From Longimicrobium sp. (GTDB lineage: Bacteria > Gemmatimonadota > Gemmatimonadetes > Longimicrobiales > Longimicrobiaceae): a DNA stretch of 64,000 bases. Of this stretch, positions 43,773 through 52,170 are shown one piece after another. The translations under genes and the position numbers were made by a program. Location: the NCBI RefSeq assembly GCF_036388275.1, contig NZ_DASVSF010000099.1, positions 1-64,000 of the forward strand. The letters run 5' to 3'. Below the pieces are notes generated by a model. It was not told where the DNA came from and searched no databases. It saw only the letters and a list, made by a program, of their open reading frames with translations. How positions within the stretch are numbered: the stretch's first letter is position 1; every line of letters starts with the position of its first letter.

Positions 43773-44132
43773 TCCCCACCTCCGTTCGCGGTGATCCCAC
43801 GGCGGCGCCGCGCCCCCGGCGCGCCCGCCCTGCTCCCTTCCCCTCCCCTGCTCCGAGCACCCGATGCGTCCCGTTCGGCGCGCTCACGCGGCCAAAATCG
43901 TCCCTGAGCGCCCGTGAATCAAGCAGTACGTTGCGGCCACCCGGCACCACATCCCTGCATCTTCAACATCTACATACGTTTGCGGACCGCGCCCGGTTCG
44001 ACGACCGCCTGCCTCCACAAGCGGCGCGGGGGACCGAAACCGATCCCCCGCCCGCGGAGAGGCCGTGTCAGGCGCGGACGCCGCGTCCGCTCCGTACGCC
44101 GTGCATCGGCAGCCGGACCCGTTCCAGGAGCC
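43773..44132. other. Upstream region of the glycan operon with terminator and inverted repeat
   Basis: No gene is supported. It contains a hairpin at 44026-44051 (GCGGGGGA/TCCCCCGC, 8 bp, 10-nt loop), placed to terminate the small minus-strand gene at 44133, and the left half (43967-43983) of a 17-bp perfect inverted repeat whose partner is at 44482-44498. The glycan operon promoter should lie between 43772 and 43965, but no clear boxes were seen. Confidence 0.5.
43967..43983 (+). repeat. 17-bp inverted repeat, left half
   Basis: CATCTACATACGTTTGC, perfect inverted match to 44482-44498. Both halves are AT-rich against a GC-rich background. Confidence 0.8.
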
Positions 44133-44411
44133 TCACCCCTGCTCCGCGCCCAGCCGGCGGGCGTAGTCCCCGTCCCAGCGCTCCATCCGCCCGTTCACTT
44201 CCTCGGCCGGCACGCCCGCGACCAGGCGCTGCGCCAGGCGCACGCCCAAGCGGCGCTCCTGGGCGCGCAGGTACTCGGCGGAGTGGCCGCGATCCAGGTG
44301 CTCGGACGCTTCCATTTCCAGCGAGAAGGCCAGCTTGTCGAGGTCGGTGAAGATGCGGCCGCGAAGGTCGACCGCCTCAGGGGTGTCGGTGCCGCTGGGC
44401 TGGCTGAGCAT
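44133..44411 (-). CDS. Small hypothetical protein
   Basis: 92 aa, acidic to neutral, no membrane segment and no signal peptide. The central part LAFSLEMEASEHLDRGHSAEYLRAQERRL reads as two or three amphipathic helices. I do not recognise a family. ATG at 44411, no strong ribosome site. A hairpin follows 80 bases after the stop, and the whole gene is bracketed by a 17-bp inverted repeat. Codon use matches the neighbours, so it is probably real. Confidence 0.55.
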   Translation of the reverse strand: MLSQPSGTDTPEAVDLRGRIFTDLDKLAFSLEMEASEHLDRGHSAEYLRAQERRLGVRLAQRLVAGVPAEEVNGRMERWDGDYARRLGAEQG

Positions 44412-44481
44412 TCAGGTACGCGTGGAACGGGGGTTCAGGTACCTCCCGGGCCCGAAAACCCGCGTGGCGCCGGGCTTTTCG

Positions 44482-44498
44482 GCAAACGTATGTAGATG
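44482..44498 (-). repeat. 17-bp inverted repeat, right half
   Basis: GCAAACGTATGTAGATG on the + strand, the exact reverse complement of 43967-43983. It lies 70 bases upstream of the small gene at 44133-44411. A separate 7-bp hairpin (GCCGTTC/GAACGGC) sits just beyond it at 44515-44535. Confidence 0.8.
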
Positions 44499-44603
44499 CT
44501 CAGGCAAAGAACATGCCGTTCACTTTTCGAACGGCGCCTCAGAAATACGGGCTGTTCCGGACGGGGTGGATGCAAATTCCATGTACCCCCGGAGGCAGCG
44601 CCA

Positions 44604-44637
44604 CGCGCCCGGCGCCACCTGGGCGGCGCCGGGCGCG
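44604..44637 (-). terminator. Terminator hairpin of glyA
   Basis: CGCGCCCGGCGCC and GGCGCCGGGCGCG pair perfectly (13 bp, 8-nt loop), 21 bases after the glyA stop. No T-run follows. Confidence 0.75.
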
Positions 44638-44658
44638 GTCCATCCACCGATCAGCCAG

Positions 44659-45909
44659 TCAGCTCCGCGCCCACTCCCCGTAGAGGGGGAAGCGCGAGCA
44701 CAGCTCGGCGACCTCGCCGCGGACGGTGCGGGCCACGCCGTCGTCGTCCGGCTTCTGGATCACGCGGTCGATGAAGGCGCCGATGGTCCGCATTTCGTCC
44801 TCGCCCAGGCCGCGCGTGGTCAGCGCCGGCGTGCCGATGCGCACGCCCGAGGTGACGAACGGCGACTCCGTCTCGCCCGGGACGGTGTTCTTGTTGACCG
44901 TGATCCCCGCCCGCTCCAGCGCCTTCTCGGCCACCTTGCCGGTGACGCCCTTGCTGCGCAGGTCCACCAGCATCAGGTGGTTGTCGGTGCCGCCGGAAAC
45001 CAGGGTGAAGCCGCGCTCCATCAGCTCGGCGGCCAGGGCGCGCGCGTTGGCGATCACCCGGCCGCTGTAGTCGCCGAACTCCGGCCGCAGCGCCTCGCCG
45101 AAGGCCACGGCCTTGGCGGCGATCACGTGCATCAGCGGGCCGCCCTGGATGCCGGGAAAGATCTGCTTGTCGATGGCCTTGGCGTGCTCCTCGCGGCACA
45201 GGATCAGCCCGCCGCGGGGGCCGCGAAGCGTCTTGTGCGTGGTGGAGGTCACCACGTCGGCGAAAGGCACCGGGTTGGGATGGTGCCCGGTGGCCACGAG
45301 CCCCGCGATGTGCGCCATGTCCACCACCAGCCGCGCCCCGCACTCCTGGGCGATCTCGCCGAACGTCTCGAAGTCGATCTGCCGCGGATAGGCGCTGGCG
45401 CCGGCCACGATCACCGTGGGCCGCACCTTCATGGCCTGGTCGCGCAGGGCGGCGTAGTCGATCCGGTGGTCGTCGGGGCGAACGCCGTACGCCACCACGT
45501 TGTACAGCCGCCCGCTGAAGTTCACCGGCGAGCCGTGCGTCAGGTGGCCGCCCTCGCTCAGGTTCATCCCCAGCAGCGTGTCGCCGGGCTGCATCAGGGC
45601 GAAGTAGACGGCCATGTTGGCCTGCGCCCCCGAGTGGGGCTGCACGTTGGCGTGCTCGGCGCCAAAGAGCTGCAGAAGGCGCTGGCGGGCCAGGTCTTCC
45701 ACCACGTCCACCACCTCGCAGCCGCCGTAGTAGCGCTTGCCCGGGTAGCCCTCGGCATACTTGTTGGTGAGCACCGAGCCCATGGCCTGCAGGACGGCCT
45801 GGGAAACGAAGTTCTCCGAGGCGATCATCTCCAGCTGGGTTTCCTGCCGGCTGGCTTCGTCCACCAGCAGGCGGTGGATCTCGGAGTCGGTCTGCTTCAG
45901 CGCGTCCAT
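44659..45909 (-). CDS. glyA: Serine hydroxymethyltransferase
   Basis: 416 aa from ATG at 45909. The PLP lysine is Lys226 in TSTTHKTLRGPRGG; other family blocks are MIASENFVS, YAEGYPGKRYYGG, VQPHSGAQANMAVY and HLTHGSPVNFSG. It moves a one-carbon unit from serine to tetrahydrofolate, giving glycine. Full length, no anomalies. An in-frame ATG 7 codons upstream is less likely. It is transcribed alone, with a strong hairpin after it. Confidence 0.97.
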   Translation of the reverse strand: MDALKQTDSEIHRLLVDEASRQETQLEMIASENFVSQAVLQAMGSVLTNKYAEGYPGKRYYGGCEVVDVVEDLARQRLLQLFGAEHANVQPHSGAQANMAVYFALMQPGDTLLGMNLSEGGHLTHGSPVNFSGRLYNVVAYGVRPDDHRIDYAALRDQAMKVRPTVIVAGASAYPRQIDFETFGEIAQECGARLVVDMAHIAGLVATGHHPNPVPFADVVTSTTHKTLRGPRGGLILCREEHAKAIDKQIFPGIQGGPLMHVIAAKAVAFGEALRPEFGDYSGRVIANARALAAELMERGFTLVSGGTDNHLMLVDLRSKGVTGKVAEKALERAGITVNKNTVPGETESPFVTSGVRIGTPALTTRGLGEDEMRTIGAFIDRVIQKPDDDGVARTVRGEVAELCSRFPLYGEWARS

Positions 45910-46136
45910 GCGTCTTTTCCCGGGCGTCACGGTCAGGATCGGGGCACCTCCAAGGCGCGCAAACTACCCCGCGCCGGCCCCGGTGTACAGTGCCGGGCGC
46001 GCCCGTCGCACGCCGTGGAATCTGCTACGGGCGCAGCGGCCCGCAGCTTGCTGGATGGGAGAACACATGTCGGTGCGCCCGTGCGTCGAGGGCCGCGCGC
46101 CGAAGGACGTGATCCAATCCGCGTACGGAGTGACCG

Positions 46137-46418
46137 ATGAGAAACCTGCGCCACCTGGGCATCATGGCGCTTGCCGCCGGCCTGCTGACCACCTCTGCCT
46201 GCTCGGGGAACGACCGCGCGCGCAACCTGCCCGGCGTGCTCCGCCCCAGCGTGGGCGAGCGCGACGGCCGCGATCGTGACCGCGACGGGAACCGCGACGC
46301 GCGGCCGGACAAGGACAAGGGCCGTCGCGACGAAACCCGCTGCAACGCCGGGCGCGGCAACGGAAACGGCAACGGGCGCTGCCGCAACGGAAACAAGGGC
46401 AACGGGCGCAACCCGTAA
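46137..46418 (+). CDS. Small low-complexity lipoprotein
   Basis: 93 aa; ATG at 46137 with GGAG 7 bases upstream. Signal peptide with lipobox LLTTSAC (Cys22). After a short normal stretch the rest is made of Arg/Asp (RDGRDRDRDGNRDARPDKDK) and then Asn/Gly/Arg (GRGNGNGNGRCRNGNKGNG) repeats. Probably disordered and exposed on the cell surface or in the periplasm. No family recognised. The two late cysteines might form a disulfide. Confidence 0.7.
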   Translation: MRNLRHLGIMALAAGLLTTSACSGNDRARNLPGVLRPSVGERDGRDRDRDGNRDARPDKDKGRRDETRCNAGRGNGNGNGRCRNGNKGNGRNP

Positions 46419-46474
46419 CCTGTCGTCGCGGCCTTTGGCCAGATAAAAAACAACAGCGAAGTTTCAGAGGAACA

Positions 46475-46529
46475 GAGAAAAGCCAGAGATACAGAGGACC
46501 CGTCTTCCTCTGTATTTCTGGCTTTTCTC
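46475..46529. terminator. Long AT-rich convergent hairpin
   Basis: A 24-bp stem (46475-46498 against 46506-46529) with one mismatch and a 7-nt loop. Further pairing of CAGAGG/CCTCTG and CAGCG/CGCTG on the outside extends it. It lies between the convergent small lipoprotein and M20 peptidase genes and probably terminates both. Confidence 0.75.
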
Positions 46530-46552
46530 CGTACCCTCTGTACCCCCGCTGT

Positions 46553-47860
46553 TCAGCGAGTCAGGCGGTAGATGAGCAGCGCGGCGCGCTTGATCTGCAG
46601 CGGCAGCGTTTCCAGGTCGATGCGCTCGTTGGGGCCGTGCGCCCCGGAGCCGTGCACGCCCAGCCCCGCCAGCGCGTTGGTGTACGGCGCCACGAACGAC
46701 ACGTCCGCCGCCCCGCGCCGGCCGGGATCGAACGCCTGCATCGGCGCCGTCCCCAGGTCGCGGTTCACGCTGTTCAGCACGTCCAGCAGCGCCTGGTTTC
46801 CTTCGGTCGGGGGCATGGACGGATAGCCCTCGCCGAAGGTGATCTCCGCCTCCGTGCGCGGAAGGTGGCGGGCGACGATGGCCCTCATCCGCTCACGCGT
46901 GCGCTGCAGCTGCTCGTCGGTGAGCGTGCGGATGTCGCCGGTGACGATGGCCGTCTGCGCGATGACGTTGGTCTTGCCGAACGCCGTCCCCGCGCTTCGC
47001 CGCGGATCGTACTCCACGTCCGTCCCGCCGACGATCACCCCCGGGTTGAAGGTGAGGTTGGGCTCGCCGCGCAGCTCCTCGTGAAAGGCGGTGAGGATGC
47101 GCGCCGCCTCGAAAATGGCCCCGCTCCCCGAGCCCTCGCCGAACACGCCCGACGAGTGCCCCGTGCGGCCGCGCACCCGCAGCGTCCACCCGCTGCTGCT
47201 GCGCCGCGCGACCACGGCATACTCGCCCAGCGAGTCGCGCGACCCCGTCTCGAACTCCAGCGCCGCGTCGCTGTTCCGGCCCGCCTCGATCAGGTGGTGC
47301 CGTGAAATTTCCAGCGGCCGCCCCGCCGATTCCTCGTCCCCCGTGAGCGCCACGGTGACGGTGGTCCCCTCGAGCACGCCGGCCGCGTGAAGCGCCCGCA
47401 GTGCGTACAGGATCACCACGTCGCCGCCCTTCATGTCGTTCACCCCCGGCCCCGTGGCGTACCGCCCGTCGCGCACGAAGCGCTGAAAGGCGTCGTCCTC
47501 TTCGAACACGGTGTCCAGGTGGCCGATCAGCAGCACGCGCTTGCCCTGCGTCCCGGTGCGGTAGGCGAACAGGTGCCCGGCGCGGTTCAGCGAGTCGGGC
47601 ATGCTGATCCACCGCACGTCGAACCCCAGCGAGTCCAGCGGCGCCTCGAAGTGCCGCCCCACCTCGCGCACGCCCGCCGGGTTCAGCGTGCCGCTGTTGA
47701 TGTTGACGATGCGCTCCAAAAAGCTCACGGCGTCGGCCGCATGGGCGTCTACCGAGCGAACGATGGCCTGCTCCTGCGGCGAAAGCTGCTGCGCCGCGGC
47801 GGGCGCGGCGGCCAACGCCAGCAGCGGAACGAGCGCGGACGGGATCAGTCGAGAAGTCAC
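46553..47860 (-). CDS. Secreted M20-family metallopeptidase (glutamate carboxypeptidase type)
   Basis: 435 aa. Signal peptide with cleavage after AAPAAA (about residue 23), so periplasmic or exported. Di-zinc ligands are in IGHLDTVFE, GPGVNDMKGGD, LTGDEESAG, FETGSRD and GSGAHGPNERI. A dimerisation domain lies between about 205 and 325 (RGRTGHSSG). The group removes C-terminal glutamate or short peptides. It is divergent from the HAF-repeat lipoprotein gene, with about 200 bases for both promoters. Confidence 0.9.
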   Translation of the reverse strand: MTSRLIPSALVPLLALAAAPAAAQQLSPQEQAIVRSVDAHAADAVSFLERIVNINSGTLNPAGVREVGRHFEAPLDSLGFDVRWISMPDSLNRAGHLFAYRTGTQGKRVLLIGHLDTVFEEDDAFQRFVRDGRYATGPGVNDMKGGDVVILYALRALHAAGVLEGTTVTVALTGDEESAGRPLEISRHHLIEAGRNSDAALEFETGSRDSLGEYAVVARRSSSGWTLRVRGRTGHSSGVFGEGSGSGAIFEAARILTAFHEELRGEPNLTFNPGVIVGGTDVEYDPRRSAGTAFGKTNVIAQTAIVTGDIRTLTDEQLQRTRERMRAIVARHLPRTEAEITFGEGYPSMPPTEGNQALLDVLNSVNRDLGTAPMQAFDPGRRGAADVSFVAPYTNALAGLGVHGSGAHGPNERIDLETLPLQIKRAALLIYRLTR

Positions 47861-48058
47861 GGCACTTCGGGGATCGCTGGGAAGATGGAAAACGGGGGAT
47901 TCGTGACGATAGCGCGTGGCCGAGCACCGATCAACCGATCCCCGCCAATTTCCGGAGCCTTAACCCTGCTACGGGACCAGCGAAGACACATGTTTGGCAT
48001 GCTGAATGCTTTCCCGGCCCATCCCGAAGCCGGAAACAGAAGATGTAGGAACTACGCA

Positions 48059-49132
48059 ATGAAGCGCGTCCTTCTTGCCCTCGCGGCGACGTTCGCCCTG
48101 TCCGCGTGCCTGGATTCGCCGTCCGGGGTGGGGGAACCCGAAACCCCGCCGGACCCGCCGGTGGGCACGGACCCGGTGGCCGCGGCGCAGGCCAGCACCA
48201 CCTGCCAGGGGCGCTGCCTGGTACGGCTGGGCACCATCGGGCACTTCAGCTACGCGTCGCTGAACGAGCACGCGGAAGTGATCGCGGCCGGGCACCGGTG
48301 GACCAAGGCCACGGGACTCGTGCGCAACAACGGTGAGGGGTGGCGTGCCATCAACAGCTGGCACCGGCTGATCGCCGGCACCTCCGAATCCATGCCGGTC
48401 GTGTGGGAGAACAACCGCATCAAGAGCCGCATCACGCTCCCCGACATGCGGTTCGGCGAGGCCATGTCCATCAACGACTGGGGCCGCGTGGTGGGGAACT
48501 ACCGCACCAACGGCGACATGCACACCCGTGCGTACCGCTGGTCTCCATACGGGGGCGGCACCGTGCTCCCCTGGCTGGAGCGGCACGGCAGCTCGGCCGA
48601 GGACATCAACCACAGCGACGACGCCGTGGGCTACTCGGTTCCCGCCGACGGTGTGCGCAAGGCGGTTCTCTGGCCCAAGGCGGGCGGGATCCGCGAGCTG
48701 GGTACGCTTCCGGGCTACGTGGGCAGCATGGCGATGGCCATCAGCAACAAGGGCGCGGTGGCGATGGTCAGCTGGAAGGAGGAGGTGGAGCGCGGAGTAC
48801 CGGAGATGCGGGCCGCGCTGTGGACCCCCGAGGGCGGGCTGCTGAACCTGGGCACGCTGGGCGGCAACTTCAGCGAGGCGTACGACGTGAACCACTGGGG
48901 CGAGGTGGTGGGCTCCAGCACCACCCGCGACCTGCCCGCCACGGGCGGCTTCGACGGCCAGGTGCACGCGTTCACCTGGCACCCCTCCACCGGCATGGTG
49001 CGGCTGAACGCGGGCGGCGCCACGCAGAGCCGTGCCCTGGCCATCAACAGCTGGGGCGACGTGGTGGGGATCTTGAACGACAACGAGCTGGTGGCCTGGG
49101 TGTGGGAAGAGAACCTTCACCGCTGGCGGTAG
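48059..49132 (+). CDS. HAF-repeat extracellular lipoprotein
   Basis: 357 aa; ATG at 48059 with AGGA 10 bases upstream. Lipobox FALSAC (Cys17), then a Pro/Glu-rich linker and repeats of the HAF type: AMSINDWGRVVGNY, DINHSDDAVGYS, AYDVNHWGEVVGSS and ALAINSWGDVVGIL, each followed by a WxP/WxW strand. These repeats form a beta-propeller-like fold seen in secreted proteins of unknown function. A hairpin terminator follows. Role unknown; surface binding is a guess. Confidence 0.82.
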   Translation: MKRVLLALAATFALSACLDSPSGVGEPETPPDPPVGTDPVAAAQASTTCQGRCLVRLGTIGHFSYASLNEHAEVIAAGHRWTKATGLVRNNGEGWRAINSWHRLIAGTSESMPVVWENNRIKSRITLPDMRFGEAMSINDWGRVVGNYRTNGDMHTRAYRWSPYGGGTVLPWLERHGSSAEDINHSDDAVGYSVPADGVRKAVLWPKAGGIRELGTLPGYVGSMAMAISNKGAVAMVSWKEEVERGVPEMRAALWTPEGGLLNLGTLGGNFSEAYDVNHWGEVVGSSTTRDLPATGGFDGQVHAFTWHPSTGMVRLNAGGATQSRALAINSWGDVVGILNDNELVAWVWEENLHRWR

Positions 49133-49156
49133 CGGCCACGCGCACGAGAGGGAACA

Positions 49157-49190
49157 CGGGCTCCCCGCCGGGATTTCGGCGGAGGGCCCG
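49157..49190 (+). terminator. Terminator of the HAF-repeat gene
   Basis: A 14-bp stem with two mismatches (CGGGCTCC arm against GGGCCCG arm), loop GGATTT, followed by TTCG. It starts 24 bases after the stop. Confidence 0.65.
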
Positions 49191-49274
49191 TTCGCATCCC
49201 GCGGTGCTTGCGGACCGGCACCACGGATCGGGATCTTGGGATGACCATCCTTGCCCCGTCCTCCCCGTCCGCCG

Positions 49275-49919
49275 ATGCGAATCCGCCCAGTCCTGACCGC
49301 CGCGACCGCGATCGCGCTTCTCGCGGCCTGCGCATCCACCCGCGAACCGTCGCCCGGAGCGGTCTCCATCGACCAGGTGCGCCGGCTGCCGGTAGCGTCG
49401 GGCGGATCGGTGGAAGGTGTGGTCACCATGGCATCCGGCACCTTCGACGGCGGGTTCGCCGTGCAGGACGGCACCGCCGGCATCTACGTGCTCCCGCCCG
49501 CCGACTCCGCACGCTACCCGGCCGGCACCAGGCTGCGCATCACCGGGACGATCTCCGATCCGCAGAACCAGCTCGCCATCCAGCCGTCGCGCATCCAGGT
49601 GATCGGAGCGGGGACGATTCCGGACGCGCGGCCGATTCGCACGGGCGCGGTGGACGAGGCGAGCGAAGGGCTGCTGATCCGGGTGCGGGCCCGCGTGACG
49701 GGCGACGTGCTGGATGACCAGCCGTGGGGATGGAAGCTGATGCTGGACGACGGGTCCGGGGCGCTGCTGGTGTTCGTGGATGCGCAGGCGGGGATCGACG
49801 TCAGCGCCATCCGCGCCGGGCAGTGGCTGCAGGTAACGGGCTACTCCGGCCAGTACGAGGAGCACCGCGAGATCCTGCCCCGCACCCAATCAGACCTGCG
49901 CCCGATCGGCGAGCCGTGA
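49275..49919 (+). CDS. OB-fold lipoprotein of unknown function
   Basis: 214 aa from ATG at 49275. Lipobox LLAAC (Cys18). The mature protein has two similar halves: VEGVVTMASGTFDGGFAVQD with GIYVLPP, and VRARVTGDVLDDQPWGWKLM with ALLVFVD, each ending in an LRITG or LQVTG strand. This pattern is the OB-fold module seen in many lipoproteins and DNA-binding exonuclease domains. No catalytic motif. The role is not known. Confidence 0.72.
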   Translation: MRIRPVLTAATAIALLAACASTREPSPGAVSIDQVRRLPVASGGSVEGVVTMASGTFDGGFAVQDGTAGIYVLPPADSARYPAGTRLRITGTISDPQNQLAIQPSRIQVIGAGTIPDARPIRTGAVDEASEGLLIRVRARVTGDVLDDQPWGWKLMLDDGSGALLVFVDAQAGIDVSAIRAGQWLQVTGYSGQYEEHREILPRTQSDLRPIGEP

Positions 49920-50005
49920 TCCGGCGAACGCGATTCTTGCGCCGTTGTACGCAGCCCCGGGATCCTGGAAGCCCATCCTAGCTTCAACCCCCGACCAGGC
50001 CTACG

Positions 50006-50545
50006 ATGCGACGCCTACCTGCCCTGCTGATCCTCCTCACCGCCCTGCCGGCCGTTCCCCTGCAGGCGCAGACCGCGGGGGAAACCTCGGTGGGAGTGTC
50101 GATGAACTTCGGTCCGCGGCTGGGCGCTACGCTCTCGATCAAGCGATTCGTGCAGGACGAAGTCGCCGCCCAGTGCGGATTTACGGTGGGACCCGGCCTG
50201 CATGCCGTGGGATGCGGTGCGCAGCGCTACGGGCTGATAGGAACCCAGACGTATGCCGGGATCGACATTGGCGTGACGACGCTCTCCGCGTTCACCACCC
50301 GGCGCGAGGGCGAGCCGGCGGCGAAGCGGCCCCCGAGGTTCGTGTTTGCCGCGGGGACCCTCGGGCTGCAGGCGCGCCCGTCGACGGTGGAGGAGGTGCG
50401 CCCGTACGTCGGCCTGGGGCCGGCGCTAGCGATCGGGCCGGGCTCGGAAGTCGGCAGCTTTCTGCAGGGAATGCCCCGGCTCGGCGCCGTGCAGACCATG
50501 TTCACGCTGGACGTGGGGCTGGAGCTGTACCCGGTCAGCCACTAA
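50006..50545 (+). CDS. Exported hypothetical protein, probable small beta-barrel
   Basis: 179 aa with a signal peptide ending at PLQAQ. The mature part alternates short hydrophobic strands (GVSMNFGPRLGATLSI, VFAAGTLGLQARP, PYVGLGPALAIG, FTLDVGLELYPVSH), and the C-terminal strand ends close to an aromatic/His, as in outer-membrane barrels. Two cysteines (AQCGF, VGCGA) are close enough to pair. No family recognised. The 3' end overlaps the convergent FAD oxidoreductase gene by 11 bases. Confidence 0.65.
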   Translation: MRRLPALLILLTALPAVPLQAQTAGETSVGVSMNFGPRLGATLSIKRFVQDEVAAQCGFTVGPGLHAVGCGAQRYGLIGTQTYAGIDIGVTTLSAFTTRREGEPAAKRPPRFVFAAGTLGLQARPSTVEEVRPYVGLGPALAIGPGSEVGSFLQGMPRLGAVQTMFTLDVGLELYPVSH

Positions 50546-51722
50546 GGGCCGCTGCGCGCATCCCGACGGCGGCGGGCTCCCGCAGGATGTCGGCGAGCGG
50601 CGAGCTTCCCGTCAGGGCGACCTGCGCCATCGCGCGGCCGCAGAGGGCGCCGATGACGTTGCCGGTGCCGCTGTAGCCGCCCGCCGCCCACACGCCGGGG
50701 CGAACCTCCTCCAGCACCGGCAGCCCCGACGGCGTGTAGCCCACGGAGGCCGCCCATCGGTGCGTGACCGGCGCCCTGACGCCGATGCGCTCGCGGAGAA
50801 ACCCTTCCAGCCGCGCCTGGACGGTCTCGGACGGCTCCCACTCCTCCGTCCACTCTCCTTCCCCGCCGAGGTCGCGGAACCCACCCAGCGCGATCCGCCC
50901 ATCCGTCAGCTGCTGCCAGTACTCGTAACCCCAGCGCGCGTACACGGGCCGCGGCAGGCGCACCTCGTCGGTGGGCGCGGTCGCCAGCATCTGCAGGCGG
51001 GCGGTGCGCACGCGGCCCCGCAGCTCGGGGAACAGGCCTTCCAGCCGCCCGTCCGCCGCCACGATCACGGCCCCGCACCGCACCCGTCCCACGGGCGTGA
51101 CCACTTGGCCTTGGCCGATCTCGATGGCGGGCGAGTGCTCGTACAGGCGCGCGCCGCGCACCGCCGCGCGGCGCGCGAGCGTGCGGCAGCGGCGCAGCGG
51201 CTGGAAGGCGGCATCGGCGGGAAAGAGCAGGCCGCGCCCCTCCGGCCCGTCGTAACACTCCACCGCAAAGCCGTCCGCCTGCAGGCCTTGCATCTGGCTC
51301 CGGCAGTCGTCTTCTTCCTCGGGCGTGTCCACGATGCGCAGCGACCCGGTGATCCGCACGGCATCCGGCGTTTCCGCGGCCATCCGCGCCACCTGCTCCA
51401 GCGTCAGCCGGTAGACCGAACTCGCCCACTCGCGGCCCAGCTTGCGGACGGCGTCGTGGTAGAAGTCGTACGTCCCCGCCAGCAGGAAACCACCGTTGCG
51501 TCCCGCCGCGCCGCCCGCGACCATCCCCGCATCCACCCCGACGACGCTCAGCCCGTGGTCCAGCAGCTCCGTGACGCCCGCCAGCCCCGAGCCTCCAAGC
51601 CCCACCACGCAGACGTCCGCGGAAACGTCGCCCTCCAGAGACGGGAGCGCGGTCCAGGGCTCGTCGTCCCACACGGGCGTGTTCGGCCGCGGCTGGCCGG
51701 GAGAGGCAGGATGGTGATTCAT
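50535..51722 (-). CDS. FAD-dependent oxidoreductase (DAO/glycine oxidase type)
   Basis: 395 aa; start chosen at the ATG of 51722. The dinucleotide motif is VCVVGLGGSGLAGVTELLDH near 38-57, followed by the RNGGFLLAG block typical of the DadA/gamma-glutamylputrescine oxidase group. The C-terminal half has HRWAASVGYTPSGLPVLEEV and GGYSGTGNVIGALCGRAMAQ, which bind FAD. Members oxidise amines or D-amino acids to imino products with O2 or quinone. The substrate cannot be told. It is cytosolic or loosely membrane-associated and apparently monocistronic. Confidence 0.88.
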   Translation of the reverse strand: MNHHPASPGQPRPNTPVWDDEPWTALPSLEGDVSADVCVVGLGGSGLAGVTELLDHGLSVVGVDAGMVAGGAAGRNGGFLLAGTYDFYHDAVRKLGREWASSVYRLTLEQVARMAAETPDAVRITGSLRIVDTPEEEDDCRSQMQGLQADGFAVECYDGPEGRGLLFPADAAFQPLRRCRTLARRAAVRGARLYEHSPAIEIGQGQVVTPVGRVRCGAVIVAADGRLEGLFPELRGRVRTARLQMLATAPTDEVRLPRPVYARWGYEYWQQLTDGRIALGGFRDLGGEGEWTEEWEPSETVQARLEGFLRERIGVRAPVTHRWAASVGYTPSGLPVLEEVRPGVWAAGGYSGTGNVIGALCGRAMAQVALTGSSPLADILREPAAVGMRAAALSG

Positions 51723-51840
51723 GCGACAAAGACGAGGTGCCGGCTGGCTCGGAGTTCTCACGCGGGTGCCGGGATCACGCAAAGATATCGCGGAGCGATG
51801 GTCGATCGCGAGTGTTCAGGCGGCGGAAGAGGAGCGGCGG

Positions 51841-51951
51841 ATGGTCATCGCATTGAGGCGGGTCGCGTTGCTGGCCCTGCTGGCGCTGCTCGTTTCCTGC
51901 ATGAACATGATCGGGTGCTGCGCCAGCGACTGCGAGCGGTTTCCACGGTAA
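51841..51951 (+). CDS. Very small lipoprotein (36 aa)
   Basis: ATG at 51841 with AGGAG 7 bases upstream. The sequence is almost only a signal peptide (RRVALLALLALLVSC) with lipobox LVSC, followed by a mature peptide of about 18 residues with four cysteines (Cys-Met-Asn-Met, GCCASDCERF). It is similar in size to entericidin-type peptides, but the cysteine pattern is unlike them. Good ribosome site and signal peptide make it more likely real than chance. Confidence 0.55.
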   Translation: MVIALRRVALLALLALLVSCMNMIGCCASDCERFPR

Positions 51952-52170
51952 TGCGAAGCGAACCGGCTCGCGCAATCCACAGCCGCCACCACGACCCTGG
52001 CCTCCTTCGCCATCTTCGTCGTGTCACTCGCGGCCTCGTTCCGCATGCGACGGCGCACTACGCACGAATAACCCAATAGAGACAAAATTTCCGTTGACCG
52101 GAGCCCGACGGAGCGCGCACCTTGGGGGACCACGCAGGTCTTTCACCCACTCCGCACCCCGGAACCCACC

